A stretch of DNA of 64,000 nt from Anaeramoeba flamelloides (lineage: Eukaryota > Metamonada > Anaeramoebidae), in the NCBI GenBank assembly GCA_027625915.1, contig JANTQA010000023.1, positions 1,612,001 to 1,676,000 on the forward strand, written 5' to 3'. Positions 12,202-23,303 of this stretch are shown here, piece after piece. The translations under genes and the position numbers were made by a program. The notes beneath the pieces were generated by a model. That model was not told the origin of the DNA, ran no database searches, and saw only the letters and a list, made by a program, of their open reading frames with translations. Positions within the stretch are counted from its first letter, which is position 1. The number at the start of each line of letters is the position of its first letter.

Positions 12202-14045
12202 ATAGGCACTTGAAGGCACTTTCTGCAAACGAAATTTATTTTGAGTTTTTTATCCTAGTAATAATGTAGGTAAAATTATAACTCATCTTTTAGTTTTTCT
12301 TTATAAAATGAAAAGAAAAACAATTTATTTCTATAAATTCAAAAAAATAAGAGAAAGGTAATAATGAAATGAAATACAAGAAAAAAAAAAGTAGATAAAC
12401 AATTAAATAATATTTTATTTTTGAGCTCAAGTGTTGAATGAATTGATGGTTATTTACTTTTATGTATAATTTTTTTTTTTTTTGGATTATCACCTCGTAT
12501 TTGCCTAGTTTATGTAATTCTATTCTTCTACAAATTTGATCCCAGTACAAGTCATTATTACATTACTCACATTAAGTTAAGACCAGTACAAGCTAACCGT
12601 ATGTAAAAAGATGCTAAATTGACACCATTCATTCTCTTCTTCATGGTTTTGTACACCAAATTTGAACCACACAGTTGATTATTTTTCTTCTCTTTTTTTT
12701 TAATTAAAAAAAATCTAAAAAAATCCCCTTTGGATAAAAAAAAAGGAAATTCAAAAAAAAAGGAAATTCAAAAAAAAAATTAATTGAAAAATAATAAAGA
12801 ATTGTTGGATATTAGTTCAAAATTCGAAAAATTGCAAATTGTTTTAAAGATAATTGTACTCATTTTATGTGAAATGGATTGGTATATTTGATGCATGTAG
12901 CATTTCTGACAATTACCAGTTATTATTAAACAATTGGAAAAAATGAAATTGTAATTATAATTTTTAATTGTTTAAAATTATTGAAAATTTTGATATGAAA
13001 TTTTATATACTTTATGATAATTTGGTAATTTATATGTCCTTATATTTTTGGGATGATTTTAAATGAGACTGTTAGGTTACTCGAAGATAATATGGTGTTA
13101 ATATAGTTTATACCGGGGGTTAAATAAGATACTTTTAACTTAGTCGGTTTTAAGGTTTCATATATTTGCATATATTTAGAATTGTTATTATTCGTGTCTG
13201 TTTTGTTAAAGTCATTTCAGAATGGGGAAACATCTTTATATTTAGGGTAGTATGTAGGGTCGATTAAATCAATATTTCTTTAGTACCTTATGTGTGAATT
13301 AAGGTTATGTTTGGATTCACTTGGTTCTATAAGTGTGGCTGTATATAAGGTTGGATATTACTGAATATTTTCAAACTTTTATGGAGTTGACAAAATTTTC
13401 ACTAATGTTGAATAATTAAAAAAAGCAATTAAAATGACATTTTTTCTCTTTTTTTATATTTCCCTACAATGGCAGACGGTTATAGATCTTCCAAAATACC
13501 AATTCTATCCATAAAAAATCAATAGAAGGCTCTTCAATGAAATTTCAAGCTTTTTGATATTTATCTTTTTTCACAACAGATATAAATTCCCATAATTGTC
13601 TTACCTTTTTTTAAATTGGTCAAAATTCAAAATAAAAAAAATGATATTCTTGAAATAGTTGATTTGAACCAAAACAGTTTCATTTTTAATTATTCACAAA
13701 CATTATTTTTTTCATAATAAAAAAATTAAATCGAAAAAAAAACAGATGAATTTAGCAATTAACAATAAAATGATTTTATAGGCTTTCAACGGTTTTACCT
13801 TTTTTTGAATTTTTTTTTTGATTAATTTACAAATTCTTTTCAACAATGAAAGTTAAAAATAATATTGTATATTGGTTCCAAATAATATATCAAAAACTAG
13901 TACACGAGTTACGAAATTCCTTACTCAAATAATTATTTGAGTAAAATCAGATGAAAAACGCCCATTTTTTGTTAATGATTCAATGAATGAGACCATAAAA
14001 TAAACTCTATTTCAGTCAAAGGGGGGGGCAGTTTTATTAAAGAAA
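12202..14045. other. spacer with no recognised feature
   Basis: AT-rich. The part at 13030-13370 is visibly richer in G on the + strand than its surroundings, but no open frame, RNA fold or family motif was recognised. A short tandem duplication of AAGGAAATTCAAAAAAAA lies near 12745-12780, and a G8 run near 14021. Confidence 0.45.
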
Positions 14046-14515
14046 TAGAACATATTCAATGAGTTTAATTCATTATTCTTCTCAAAATAAATTTTCAATT
14101 TTTAGATAAAAATCATTTTTTATCATTTCAAAATCATTTTTTCTCGTTTTGTATTTTGCTTTTTGCTTTTTTTTCGTTTTTTTTTTTTTAAAATGTCATT
14201 CCTTGCAAATTTTTTTTTTATTGCAAGATCAATAGTCACTTGGTAAAAGTGTGTTATTCTAATAGTTACTGAACTAAAAAAAATGATTGTCGAAAAATAA
14301 TTTTGATTTCTATTGGAATTTTATTTGATCTTCAAAAGGAGATCATAATGAACAGTGTTGTTTTTCTTGAATCATTCCCGAGAAATATGAGTTTTTCAAT
14401 TTTTAAGTAAATTATTAGTTTTATTAGTTTTATTTCAGGTGGATATCAACTATTCATTGATGTTTATTATACTACTTAATTCTTATTTAATCTTCAAAGA
14501 ACATTTATAAAAAAT
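14046..14515 (+). repeat. dispersed repeat pieces R6 and R4
   Basis: The stretch from about 14046 to 14200 resembles sequence at 49205-49440 and 57295-57530 (shared CTCAAAATAA, TTTTCAATTTTT and ATCATTTTTT stretches followed by T-rich tracts). The stretch from about 14205 to 14515 resembles 30365-30665 over its whole length, with shared landmarks AAGATC-ATAGTCACT, TTTTGATTTCTATT, ATTCTTCAATTTTTAAG-like sequence and GATATCAACTAT. By eye identity is about 70 percent. No coding frame is retained. Confidence 0.55.
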
Positions 14516-14858
14516 ATTTGACATTTGAAAAAAATGTTTTGAACGATTGACTGAAACAAAGTTTAGTTCAATTTTAGAAAAGTCTTAAAGTGTACAAATC
14601 CAAGAAGAATATATAGCTTCAAAGCCAATTGCGAGTATAACAACTTAAAATTAGCAAAAAGCAATCAATTTATTTTCTTTTTTATTACTAATCGGGAGAC
14701 AAAATAATTTGAAAAATTCAAGATTTTTTCTTTTTTATTCAAACAAAAGTTTATTTAAAATTTTATTGATTAGAATCATTTGTGATTATAAAAAAAACAA
14801 AATTAATAAAATTTTAAATTCAGAAAAAATATTTAAATATAATAATATAACAAAGAAA

Positions 14859-15743
14859 TTATTTTTTTGTTAAAAAATGAAATTCAGTTTTTTGCTTTAC
14901 AATTTCTGGAATTAAAATTGAATCCCACCCGTCTATTATAATTTTCTCAAAATTCAAAGAAATTATATATGGAAATATGAATTTATTTTTTGAAAAATTT
15001 GGTAACAATTTTTTTTCATTAATCTTTTGTTTTTGGATAAATTTAGAAAAACCTTTCAATTCTTTTTTTGTAAAAATTTTCGGATCATATTCATCTGGAG
15101 TTAAATTAGTGAATAATTTCAAAACGAAAGATAATGGAACATCTGGAGCTATTTGCTTAAAAATTTGAGAATATTCATTTTCATTTTTCAATATAATTTT
15201 ATTCATTACAAGGCAATCTGCAGACTGAATTATTAAATTTAATTGATTTAAATTTTTTTTGATTTTAATTTTTTTTAATTTTTCCATGAATTGGGTCAGG
15301 GATAATTTAATTCCAAATCCATTGCCGCAGGTACAATATTTGGGCTCGGTTAACAAATGATTAAACAAAAAATTGTTAATGTAAATTAAAATTGGGCTGA
15401 ATAGCGTATCAAGGAATTCTATGGGTAAGTTATATTTTTTAATTTTTATTATTATTTGATGGAAATTATTTATGATTATTAAATTTGGCGAATAAGTTAA
15501 ATTATTTTTCTTCATTTTTTTATTTCGATTTTTCTTTCTATTTCTATTTTTAATTGGTTTATTAAAACCGGGGTGTTCTTGACTTGATAAAAAAGTGGAA
15601 ATAATATATGGTTCTATTTTATTTATGATATTTTTCCATAATAATTCAAAGATTGTTATAAATAATTTTTCTAATTTTTTTTTGAATTTATTCAAATTAT
15701 CATGATTAATATTTTTATCATCATCACCTTCTTTTTCTTTTTC

Positions 15744-15775
<32 letters not shown>

Positions 15776-16364
15776 TTTCTTTTTCTTCTTTTTCTTTTTC
15801 TTTTTCTTTTTCTTTTTCTTCTTTTTCTTTTTCTTCTTTTTCTTTGATATCACCATCCTCGTCCCCATTTCCTTCTTTTTGTTTGTTATTTATTATTACT
15901 TTTTTTTTATAATTAATTTCAATATTATTATTCGGTTTTAATTTAAAATGTATATTCAGAAATTGAATTAAAGTCAAAATATTTGAAAGAAACCAAAATA
16001 AAAATTTAATTTTTGTTTTTTTGATTTGAATGGAATATTCAAACTCATTAATAATCGTCAACAAGATTTCTTCCTTTGATTGGTATGTTTTCGTATCATT
16101 ATTTTTGATATAATTAAAAACATCCCAATGGATAATAGATTGGATAATTAAGCAGGCAGTTATTGGTAGATTATTTGAATATTGGTGGTTTTGATCCATT
16201 AAAGTGGTTTTTAATAACCATTTTATCGAATCAACAAATTTTCCTATTTGGAGGGTCTGCTGTAATTTTTTTACCCCCTCTTTTTGTAACTCTAGGATTT
16301 TTTTTTGTTTTTTTATCATCGAATATTGATTAATTTTCTTCTTCTTCCTATCCCTGTTACCCTG

Positions 16365-16396
<32 letters not shown>

Positions 16397-18909
16397 TATT
16401 ATTAAAAACATCTGAATCCGAATTATCCGTGTTATAATTTAAATTCCCAACATGTGACATTAATTCTGCTTGTTTGAATTCCTCATTACTTGTTGGGAAA
16501 AAAGATTTCATTGTTAAATTTTCATTAATAAAATCGTTCATAGTAAATTCCTGATTCGAAGCGGATAAAGTATTACTTCTTTTATTAGAAAGTGTTTTTT
16601 TTGTTGTAAGTTTGAATTTATTCGGTTGTTTTATTAATTGAACCACTCTAAAATTGTCCATCTTTTGAAAGGTAATATTTCTTAATCGGCTCTTATTATT
16701 ATTATTGTAACTGTTGAAACGCTTGTTTTTTTTCTCTGTTTGTGAATTTTTATTCCAATTTTTTTTTTGTTCTTGTGGTTGAAATTGCAGTTTTCTAATT
16801 GAAGTAAATGATCTTTTTTTTTGATTTAAAATAATATAATTCATTGGTGTGTGTCTATTGTTTCGCAATTTCAGTAAATCTCCATATTTTTTTTTATTTT
16901 TCCGTTTTATTATTTTGGTTTTTTTTAACTGATTAGTATTCTTCTTTTTCTTTTCCTTTTCCTTCTCTTTTTCATTTTCATTTTTTTTTTTTTTTTTTTT
17001 CATTTCCTTCTTCATTTTTATTTTCATTTTCATTTTCTTCTTTTTCTTTTACAGTTTTTTTTTCTTTTTCTTCTTCATTTTCATTTTTTTCTTCTTTTTC
17101 TTTTTCTTCTTTTTTTTTTTCTTTTTCATTTTCTTTTTCTTCTTCATTTTCTTTTTCTTCTTCATTTTCATTTTTTTCTTCTTTTTCTTTTTCTTCTTTT
17201 TTTTTTTCTTTTTCATTTTCTTTTTCTTCTTCATTTTCTTTTTCTTCTTCATTTTCTTTTTCTTCTTCATTTTCTTTTTCTTCTTCATTTTCTTTTTCTT
17301 CTTCATTTTCTTTTTCTTCTTCATTTTCTTTTTCTTCTTCATTTTCTTTTTCTTCTTCATTTTCTTCTTCATTTTCATTTTCATTTCCTTCTTCATTTTC
17401 ATTTTCTATTTCATTTTCATTTTCTTCTTTTTCTTTTACAGTTTCATTTTCATTTCCTTCTTCATTTTCATTTTCTATTTCATTTTCATTTTCTTCTTCA
17501 TTTTCTTGCACAGTTTCTTTTGCTTTTTCTTCTCCATTTTCATTTTCATTTTTATTTTCTCTTTCTTTTTCATTTTTAACATCCAATTCTTCAAATGCAA
17601 ACGATTTTTTAACTTTTTTTAAAGAGTTTCTTGTTTTTTCAGAACTTAATTCGAGATCAGATAATGGTAATTTATCACTTGAAAACATTTGAAATAATTT
17701 TGTTTCAGATTTTAATCTTTTTTCTTTCCACCTTTTTATGCTATTAGGTGGCTGTAATTCGCTATTTGCATGCTCTCCTTTATTATTTTTCTTTCTCGAA
17801 AAGGTAGGTGTAAAATTATTTGGTAAAGGATCATTAATTGAGCCTCGATGGTACCATTGATTAAATTCAACACTTTGGCTGTCTCTTTCTTTTGGAATTA
17901 GTATTGGTGACACAGCTTCTTTATTTTGATCTTTAGCTTTAACCTTATTATTTAAAATCTTTTGTGGTGAATAAAATTCTGGATTTATGTCTAACAAATT
18001 AAAATTATTAAATTTGTCATCACCATTTGAGGAACCATCGGAAAATAATTCATCGGAATCAGACTCAAATTCAGAATCGGATTCAGACTCTGTTGAAAAT
18101 GTTGGTGTTGGTGGATCGTTAATTATGCTTGTTGAAATGTTTTGTTTTTTGGTCTTGTTTATGACTTTGGAAATATTTGTTTTCACTTTTTCAAAGCCTA
18201 GTTCTTCAGTTTGTGCGTTTTTCTCTTTTTCATTATTTTGTTTTTGTTTTGGGATACTTAATTTTTCTGGAAAGTCAATAGTATGAGTGCCTATTGATTC
18301 TAATTGAAAATTCATGATTGTTTTTGTTAAATATTGCTCATAACGTTTTTTTTGATTTAAAATTGATTGGTCTCCGATAATTATTTTCTCTTGTGATGAT
18401 CCTTTGTTTTTTTGCTTGACTGATTTCACTATTTGAAAAGATAATATGATCGTTGGGATTTTTTCTGTTTTTTTTAATAACGATCTTAATGGAAACGCAA
18501 GGACAATTGTTGAGTTAAAGGAAGGTATGTCTTGTAAAACATTAATACAAATAGTTGACACAAGCTTTTTCTTTTTATTTTTTTTTTTTGTTTTTGTTTT
18601 CTTTTTTGAATTTTGAAACGAGCTTTGGGGTTGAGAATAAAATCGTAAAAAGATTTTTTTTGGTTCAAAGATTTGTGTTTTTTCTTTTGTTTTTTTATTA
18701 AACAAGGTAATGGGTATACTCCATTCTTCAAGCCAATTGATCAAACCACCACTTTTCGGAGTAAACTGCTTTGTAAAACCAGAACGTTTTCCTCTTTTCC
18801 ATTGGATCGAAATTTGTTTATCTAGGGCTGGGAGATTTATTCCAGACAAAATCGCAAAATTTAATTTGGCTTTTGTTTTTTTCATCCTCACCTTTTTAAA
18901 TTTTGACAT
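14859..18909 (-). CDS. NT-C2 and DIL domain protein, paralogue 2 (frame change at A20)
   Basis: The upstream frame runs from the ATG at 18909 (MSKFKKVRMKKTKAKLNFAI) to a TGA at 16978. It holds an NT-C2 domain (residues about 1-165; ISIQWKRGKRSG, WLEEWSIPITLF) and a long Ser/Glu/Lys/Asn-rich tail. The downstream frame, open from 17033 to a TAA at 14859, holds the DIL domain (NNLPITACLIIQSIIHW; CTCGNGFGIKLSLTQFMEKL; SADCLVMNK). The two frames overlap over a run of 20 A (coding strand, 16981-17000) and differ by one base. One A fewer, or two more, would give one reading frame of about 1,350 codons with the same parts and order as the gene at 1318-4182. Explanations are a sequencing slip in the homopolymer, a real frameshift, or translational slippage. 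Low-complexity stretches include an 18-bp tandem array (about 17215-17370) and a Lys/Glu run (about 15725-15850). Confidence 0.8.
17060..17370 (-). repeat. in-frame tandem repeat array, Glu/Asn/Lys-rich
   Basis: Inside paralogue 2 the coding strand repeats an 18-bp unit (AAAATGAAGAAGAAAAAG) about nine times between roughly 17215 and 17367, each giving six residues of the type NEEEKE. Beside it, about 17065-17215, a longer Lys/Glu-rich block is itself duplicated. The next frame over the array is also free of stops and reads Met/Lys-rich, so slippage would not end translation there. Confidence 0.8.
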
Positions 18910-19642
18910 TGTTCGGAAATGGATATCTTTGTTTGTCAAAAAAGAAAAAGCTTTTAAATAATAAAAAGTAAAAAATGAGATTATTTTTTAATAAGGCATT
19001 TTAATTAGTAACGGACAACTTGAAGAAAGTGGTGGACTGTTTTGGGGTGCTAGTCACAAAACTCGTTCAAGAGAATGTTTGTTGAAAAATCAATGAAATA
19101 AAATTTTCATTTGGCTTTCCAAAATTGTTTTTAAAAAAGATCAATTTACAAATTGGGTTCTTTAATTTTACATATAATACTCTGTTTTTATGAATTGTCC
19201 TTTTTTGAACTCCCAACTTTTGTGATGTATTTTCTACTTTTGTAATTGATTTTTTGTTGCTATTATACTTGTATTCATTTGAAATTAGTACAAAGATTTT
19301 GGTTATTAGGTATTAATCAAGTTTTGTGGCAATTTCAGATTTCTTTATTGATCAGCTAAAAATAAGTTGAATGTCATTTGAAAATTTTAGATTTTCACTA
19401 ACTTGGACCAATTACAATCAATTTGACACTTGTTATGATTCTTCCATTTTTTTTCCGTTGATTGCTATGATAATTATATTTAATAAATATACAACTATTT
19501 TTAGGTAATAGATTCGAGACACGTTCTATGGATTACCAAAAGATTATAATTGTATAAAGCTTACCAAGATTGAACAAATATCGAAATATTCTTTCATTTG
19601 AAAGATTATAATTCATTTTTTATTTTTTTGTTCGCTTTTGAA
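18910..19642. other. divergent intergenic region
   Basis: About 730 bases between the start of NT-C2/DIL paralogue 2 (leftward) and the start of the tRNA dimethylallyltransferase gene (rightward), so it probably holds both promoters. A segment at about 19310-19345 (AGGTATTAATCAAGTTTTG and TTTCAG) resembles 28522-28560 and may be a repeat scrap. No shared core-promoter motif was identified. Confidence 0.5.
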
Positions 19643-21250
19643 ATGAAAAAAGTAATCTTTATTATTGGACAGACTGGAACTGGAAAAACAAAGTTGTCTT
19701 TATACTTGTCCAAGTCATTAAAGTGTGAAATTATTAACTGTGATTCCCAACAGCTCTACAAAGGGCTTGCGATCGCGACGAACAAAGCAAGCAAAGAAGA
19801 GCTTGAGAAAGTACCACACCATATGCTCTCAATTCTTGAGCCTACCGAGAAGAAATACCACGTGCAAAAATTTTCACAAATGGCCACGCCACTAATCGAA
19901 GGAATTTTCAACAGAGACGCAATTCCGATCGTATGTGGGGGCACGATGTACTATATGGAGTCACTTCTTTTTGAAGATCAATTAATAATTGAAAACAACC
20001 CAAACCTTTTTGATTTAGATAAATTAGCAGCAAAATTTTCATTTGATTTCGAGAATTGTGACTCAAACCCAGAATATGAATTGTTGTCGATCATCGATCC
20101 GGAATCTGCTTCAAAATTCCATCAAAATGAGATCCGTAAGATTAAACGATCTTTACAAATTTATCAGCAAACAGGAAAGAAACAAAGCGAAATTATTCAA
20201 AACCAAAAAAGAAAATTGAGATTTCAACCACTAATACTTTGGACTGATTGTGAACAAACCATCCTTGATAACCGACTCGATGAAAGAGTTGATAAAATGC
20301 GCCAAAGGGGTATCATTAAAGAATTTGAGGAATTTTACTTAAATTACCGTCAGCAATTCGATTCTGAACGTGGTATCTTCCAAGCAATTGGATTTAAAGA
20401 ATTTATACCATACCTAAAAATTAAATTTCAAATTCAAACAGAGAAAGTGAAAGAAGAAGAAAAAGAAGAAGAAAAAGAACAAGGAAAAGAAGAAGAAAAA
20501 AAAGAAGAAAAAGAAAATCTGAGAAAAAGATTAAGTGACGAGATCGAAACTCAGCCCAAAGAAAAATACTCAGACAATTTAATTGAAAAGGAAATTGATC
20601 AACAAGTTTTGAAAAGAAAAAAAATCAATGTAACTAAAATTGATAAAGATATGGAAAAGAAAAATAAAAATGAAGAAGAAAAAGAGAAAAAAAATGAACA
20701 AGAGAAAGATATAGAAATAGAAGTGGAAATTCAACAAAAAGATATCCAGGAAAAAGAACAAACCAAGGGGAAGGGAAACTTAAAAGAAAAAGATCATAAT
20801 AAAAAGACAATTGAAAAACAAAAAACTCCAAACGAAATGGAAAATACAAAAAAAAATCAACCCAGATTTAAAAAAAAACAAAAGCAAAAGAGAAAGAAAA
20901 TCGATCCAAAGGAAAAACAAAAAATGCTGTTAGAGGAAGGCTTTTCAAGATTAAAACTTGTAACAAGAAGATATTCAAGAAAACAAAAAAAATGGATTGT
21001 AAATAGATTACTGGATAAGGTAACAACTTACCATCTTGATACTTCGACCCCACAAACATGGGAAGAGGATGTTGGAATGCCAGCATTAAAAATCTGTGAA
21101 AAGTTTTTCAAGGATCAGTCCCTCGAGGAATTTGAAGATAGAATTGCTAAAAAAGAAGTTTTCCAGCCAAAAAATATTCGTATTAATACCAAGAGAAAAA
21201 AGAACAAGAAGAAAAAAAATAAGAATAAAAACCAACAAAGTAATAATTAG
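19643..21250 (+). CDS. TRIT1: tRNA dimethylallyltransferase (MiaA/TRIT1/MOD5 family)
   Basis: Adds a dimethylallyl (isopentenyl) group from DMAPP to A37 of certain tRNAs. From the ATG at 19643 the protein has 535 residues and opens MKKVIFIIGQTGTGKTKLSL, with the P-loop at residues 9-16. Family motifs follow: INCDSQQLYKGLAIATNKA, VPHHMLSILEP, PIVCGGTMYYMESLL, IRKIKRSLQIY, GIFQAIGFKEF, and near the end LVTRRYSRKQKKWIVNRLL and TWEEDVGMPALKICEKF. An in-frame ATG at 19598 would add 15 hydrophobic, Phe-rich residues. I prefer the second ATG because the P-loop strand starts there as in the family, though the extension could be a targeting peptide. Odd points: a Lys/Glu-rich insertion of about 165 residues (about 265-430) replaces a loop of roughly 20 residues in the human enzyme, and the C-terminal C2H2 zinc finger of animal and fungal enzymes is absent. 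Confidence 0.93.
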   Translation: MKKVIFIIGQTGTGKTKLSLYLSKSLKCEIINCDSQQLYKGLAIATNKASKEELEKVPHHMLSILEPTEKKYHVQKFSQMATPLIEGIFNRDAIPIVCGGTMYYMESLLFEDQLIIENNPNLFDLDKLAAKFSFDFENCDSNPEYELLSIIDPESASKFHQNEIRKIKRSLQIYQQTGKKQSEIIQNQKRKLRFQPLILWTDCEQTILDNRLDERVDKMRQRGIIKEFEEFYLNYRQQFDSERGIFQAIGFKEFIPYLKIKFQIQTEKVKEEEKEEEKEQGKEEEKKEEKENLRKRLSDEIETQPKEKYSDNLIEKEIDQQVLKRKKINVTKIDKDMEKKNKNEEEKEKKNEQEKDIEIEVEIQQKDIQEKEQTKGKGNLKEKDHNKKTIEKQKTPNEMENTKKNQPRFKKKQKQKRKKIDPKEKQKMLLEEGFSRLKLVTRRYSRKQKKWIVNRLLDKVTTYHLDTSTPQTWEEDVGMPALKICEKFFKDQSLEEFEDRIAKKEVFQPKNIRINTKRKKNKKKKNKNKNQQSNN

Positions 21251-21480
21251 AAAATGAATGAAAACGAAAATGAAATAAAAATACAAAATAAAAATGAAAA
21301 AGAAAAGAAAAATAAAAATAAGAAGAATGAAAATAAAAATACAAATGAAAATAATTAAAAAGAAAAAAATATCAATTTTTATCTACTAAAAAGTTTTAAA
21401 TTATTTTGTAAATATTAAAAAAAAAAAAAATTAATTTTATTTTTTATTTTAATTTAATAAGAATTTGATATTAATAAAAT
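21251..21480. other. 3' flank of the tRNA-modification gene
   Basis: Lys/Asn-type A-rich sequence continues for about 100 bases past the TAG stop in another composition-matched frame, then gives way to plain AT-rich sequence. No feature was recognised. Confidence 0.5.
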
Positions 21481-21681
<201 letters not shown>

Positions 21682-22770
21682 GATCTTAACACCCCGGATT
21701 TACACAAATTTTCTCAAATTTAAAATAAAAAATATAAAATGATATTGATGTGCTAATATATTTATTTTTTTATTTATCTTTGATCCAGATTTTAATTATA
21801 ACAAAAAGTGAAAATAGTCCAAAAATCAAGTAGTTATGTTATTTGATTTTTTTTTGATCTTGTAAAAAAAAAATAATTATTTATTTTTTTAATTTTTATT
21901 AAAGATTTTTTTTTTTTTTTGAATTTTGTAAATTCGAAATCTTATTATTATTCAAGAATCGAAATCTAAATTCTTTGATTTATGGTTATTAAAACACTTT
22001 AACACTTTTATTAATTGTATTATAAATAAAATAAATAAAAAAGTAATGAGAAAATTATCATTTGTTTATTTTCAGAGAAAATTTCAAGATTTATTTAATC
22101 AAAAGAAAAATGAAATTTATTTCTACAAGCAAAAATTGAACTTTTAATATAAATGATTTTCTATAACATCAATTTAAGCAATAGAAAAAAATTGAATTAA
22201 CAAAAAAAAATTGAAAAACTATTTACTTTAAATAATTTCTATTATTATTTCTTAATTAAATCAATAAAAATTTCTCGACTAAATAATAGTTTTCGACTTT
22301 GATTTAAAAAGTATTATTAATTTACAAGATTATTCCAATATAATAAAATAATCTTCATCTGTTTGAAAAAAAGATTTGTTTTTTTTTTTGAATTTTTTAT
22401 TTGGTAAAAATTTGTAAAAAAACAAACTTTGTAAGAATTGAATATTACAAGCTAAAATTAATTCAGATATTTAAAAATAATTTTTGACCTATGATTTCAT
22501 TATTAAATAAAATTTTTTTGTTTAATCTTTAGATTTTTAAAAGTTAAAAATTGTAAATAATTATAAAAAAAAATCAAATATTATTAGTATTGGAGAAAAA
22601 GTGGAAATTACATCTTAGTGCCCTTTTATTACAATTTTCTTTTCGAAAAATAAAAATTAAAACAGAAATTTCATGATTATTTTTTTTTATAAAACAAGTT
22701 CTAAACTAATTGTATTTCAAGAAATTTCTATCCAGTTTAATTTTTTCAATTTAACTGGAATCTTAATATA
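21682..22770. other. AT-rich spacer
   Basis: Short A/T runs only. No exon, RNA gene or clear repeat was recognised. Confidence 0.5.
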
Positions 22771-23303
22771 AACCCCAATTCAAAATTTTTAACACACCAA
22801 AATTCAATTTTTGAAAAAAAAACTTATTTAACCACTTCTCAAAGATTTACCAAATTAGAACCATTCACTAATTGAAATGTTAACACCTTTTTATAAAATA
22901 AAATACTCACAAAACAATAAATAAATAATTATCAATACAAATAAATCAAGAGTGTGTTAAAAATTTTGGAGAGAGCAAAACAAAAAAATAGATTAGTAAA
23001 TTTGTTTAAATTCTATTAGGAATATTGATCGATCAAAGGTTAGATACTACCAACTAATTTTATTTGAGTTCTTCTATTTGGAACAACTTGACTTTAACAT
23101 AATATAAACCTTGTAGAAAAATTTTGATCCAAAGAAGCAAATTACGTAATTCGAACAATGAAATGAAAACAAAAACTTAAAGATGAAAAAATGATTTTCA
23201 TATTTTTCAAAAATCAAAATTATCTCCCAATTTCAATGAAATTGTATTATTGTGATTGTTTGGAACATTTTAGCTGTGTGGAAAATTTTGAATTTTAGTT
23301 TAT
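22771..23303 (+). repeat. dispersed repeat R1, copy 1
   Basis: This roughly 535-bp segment is matched along its whole length by 49526-50060, at close to 90 percent identity by eye, both starting AACCCCAATTCAAAATTTTT and ending near GAAAATTTTGAATTTTAGTT. The left third is bounded by an inverted pair: CAAAATTTTTAACACACC at 22781-22798 and its reverse complement (one mismatch) at 22951-22968. That inner 188-bp part looks like a MITE with 18-bp terminal inverted repeats. No protein is encoded. Confidence 0.85.

Noticed and set aside
15702-15941. Phe-rich + strand open frame
   Set aside because: It is the complement of the Lys/Glu-rich run in the DIL half. The DIL frame explains the sequence.
17049-17402. 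Met/Lys-rich open frame on the minus strand
   Set aside because: It is the neighbouring frame of the Glu/Asn-rich repeat of NT-C2/DIL paralogue 2, not a separate gene.
19598-19642. Upstream in-frame ATG of the tRNA dimethylallyltransferase
   Set aside because: It adds Phe-rich residues before the usual start of the P-loop strand. Kept only as a possible targeting extension.
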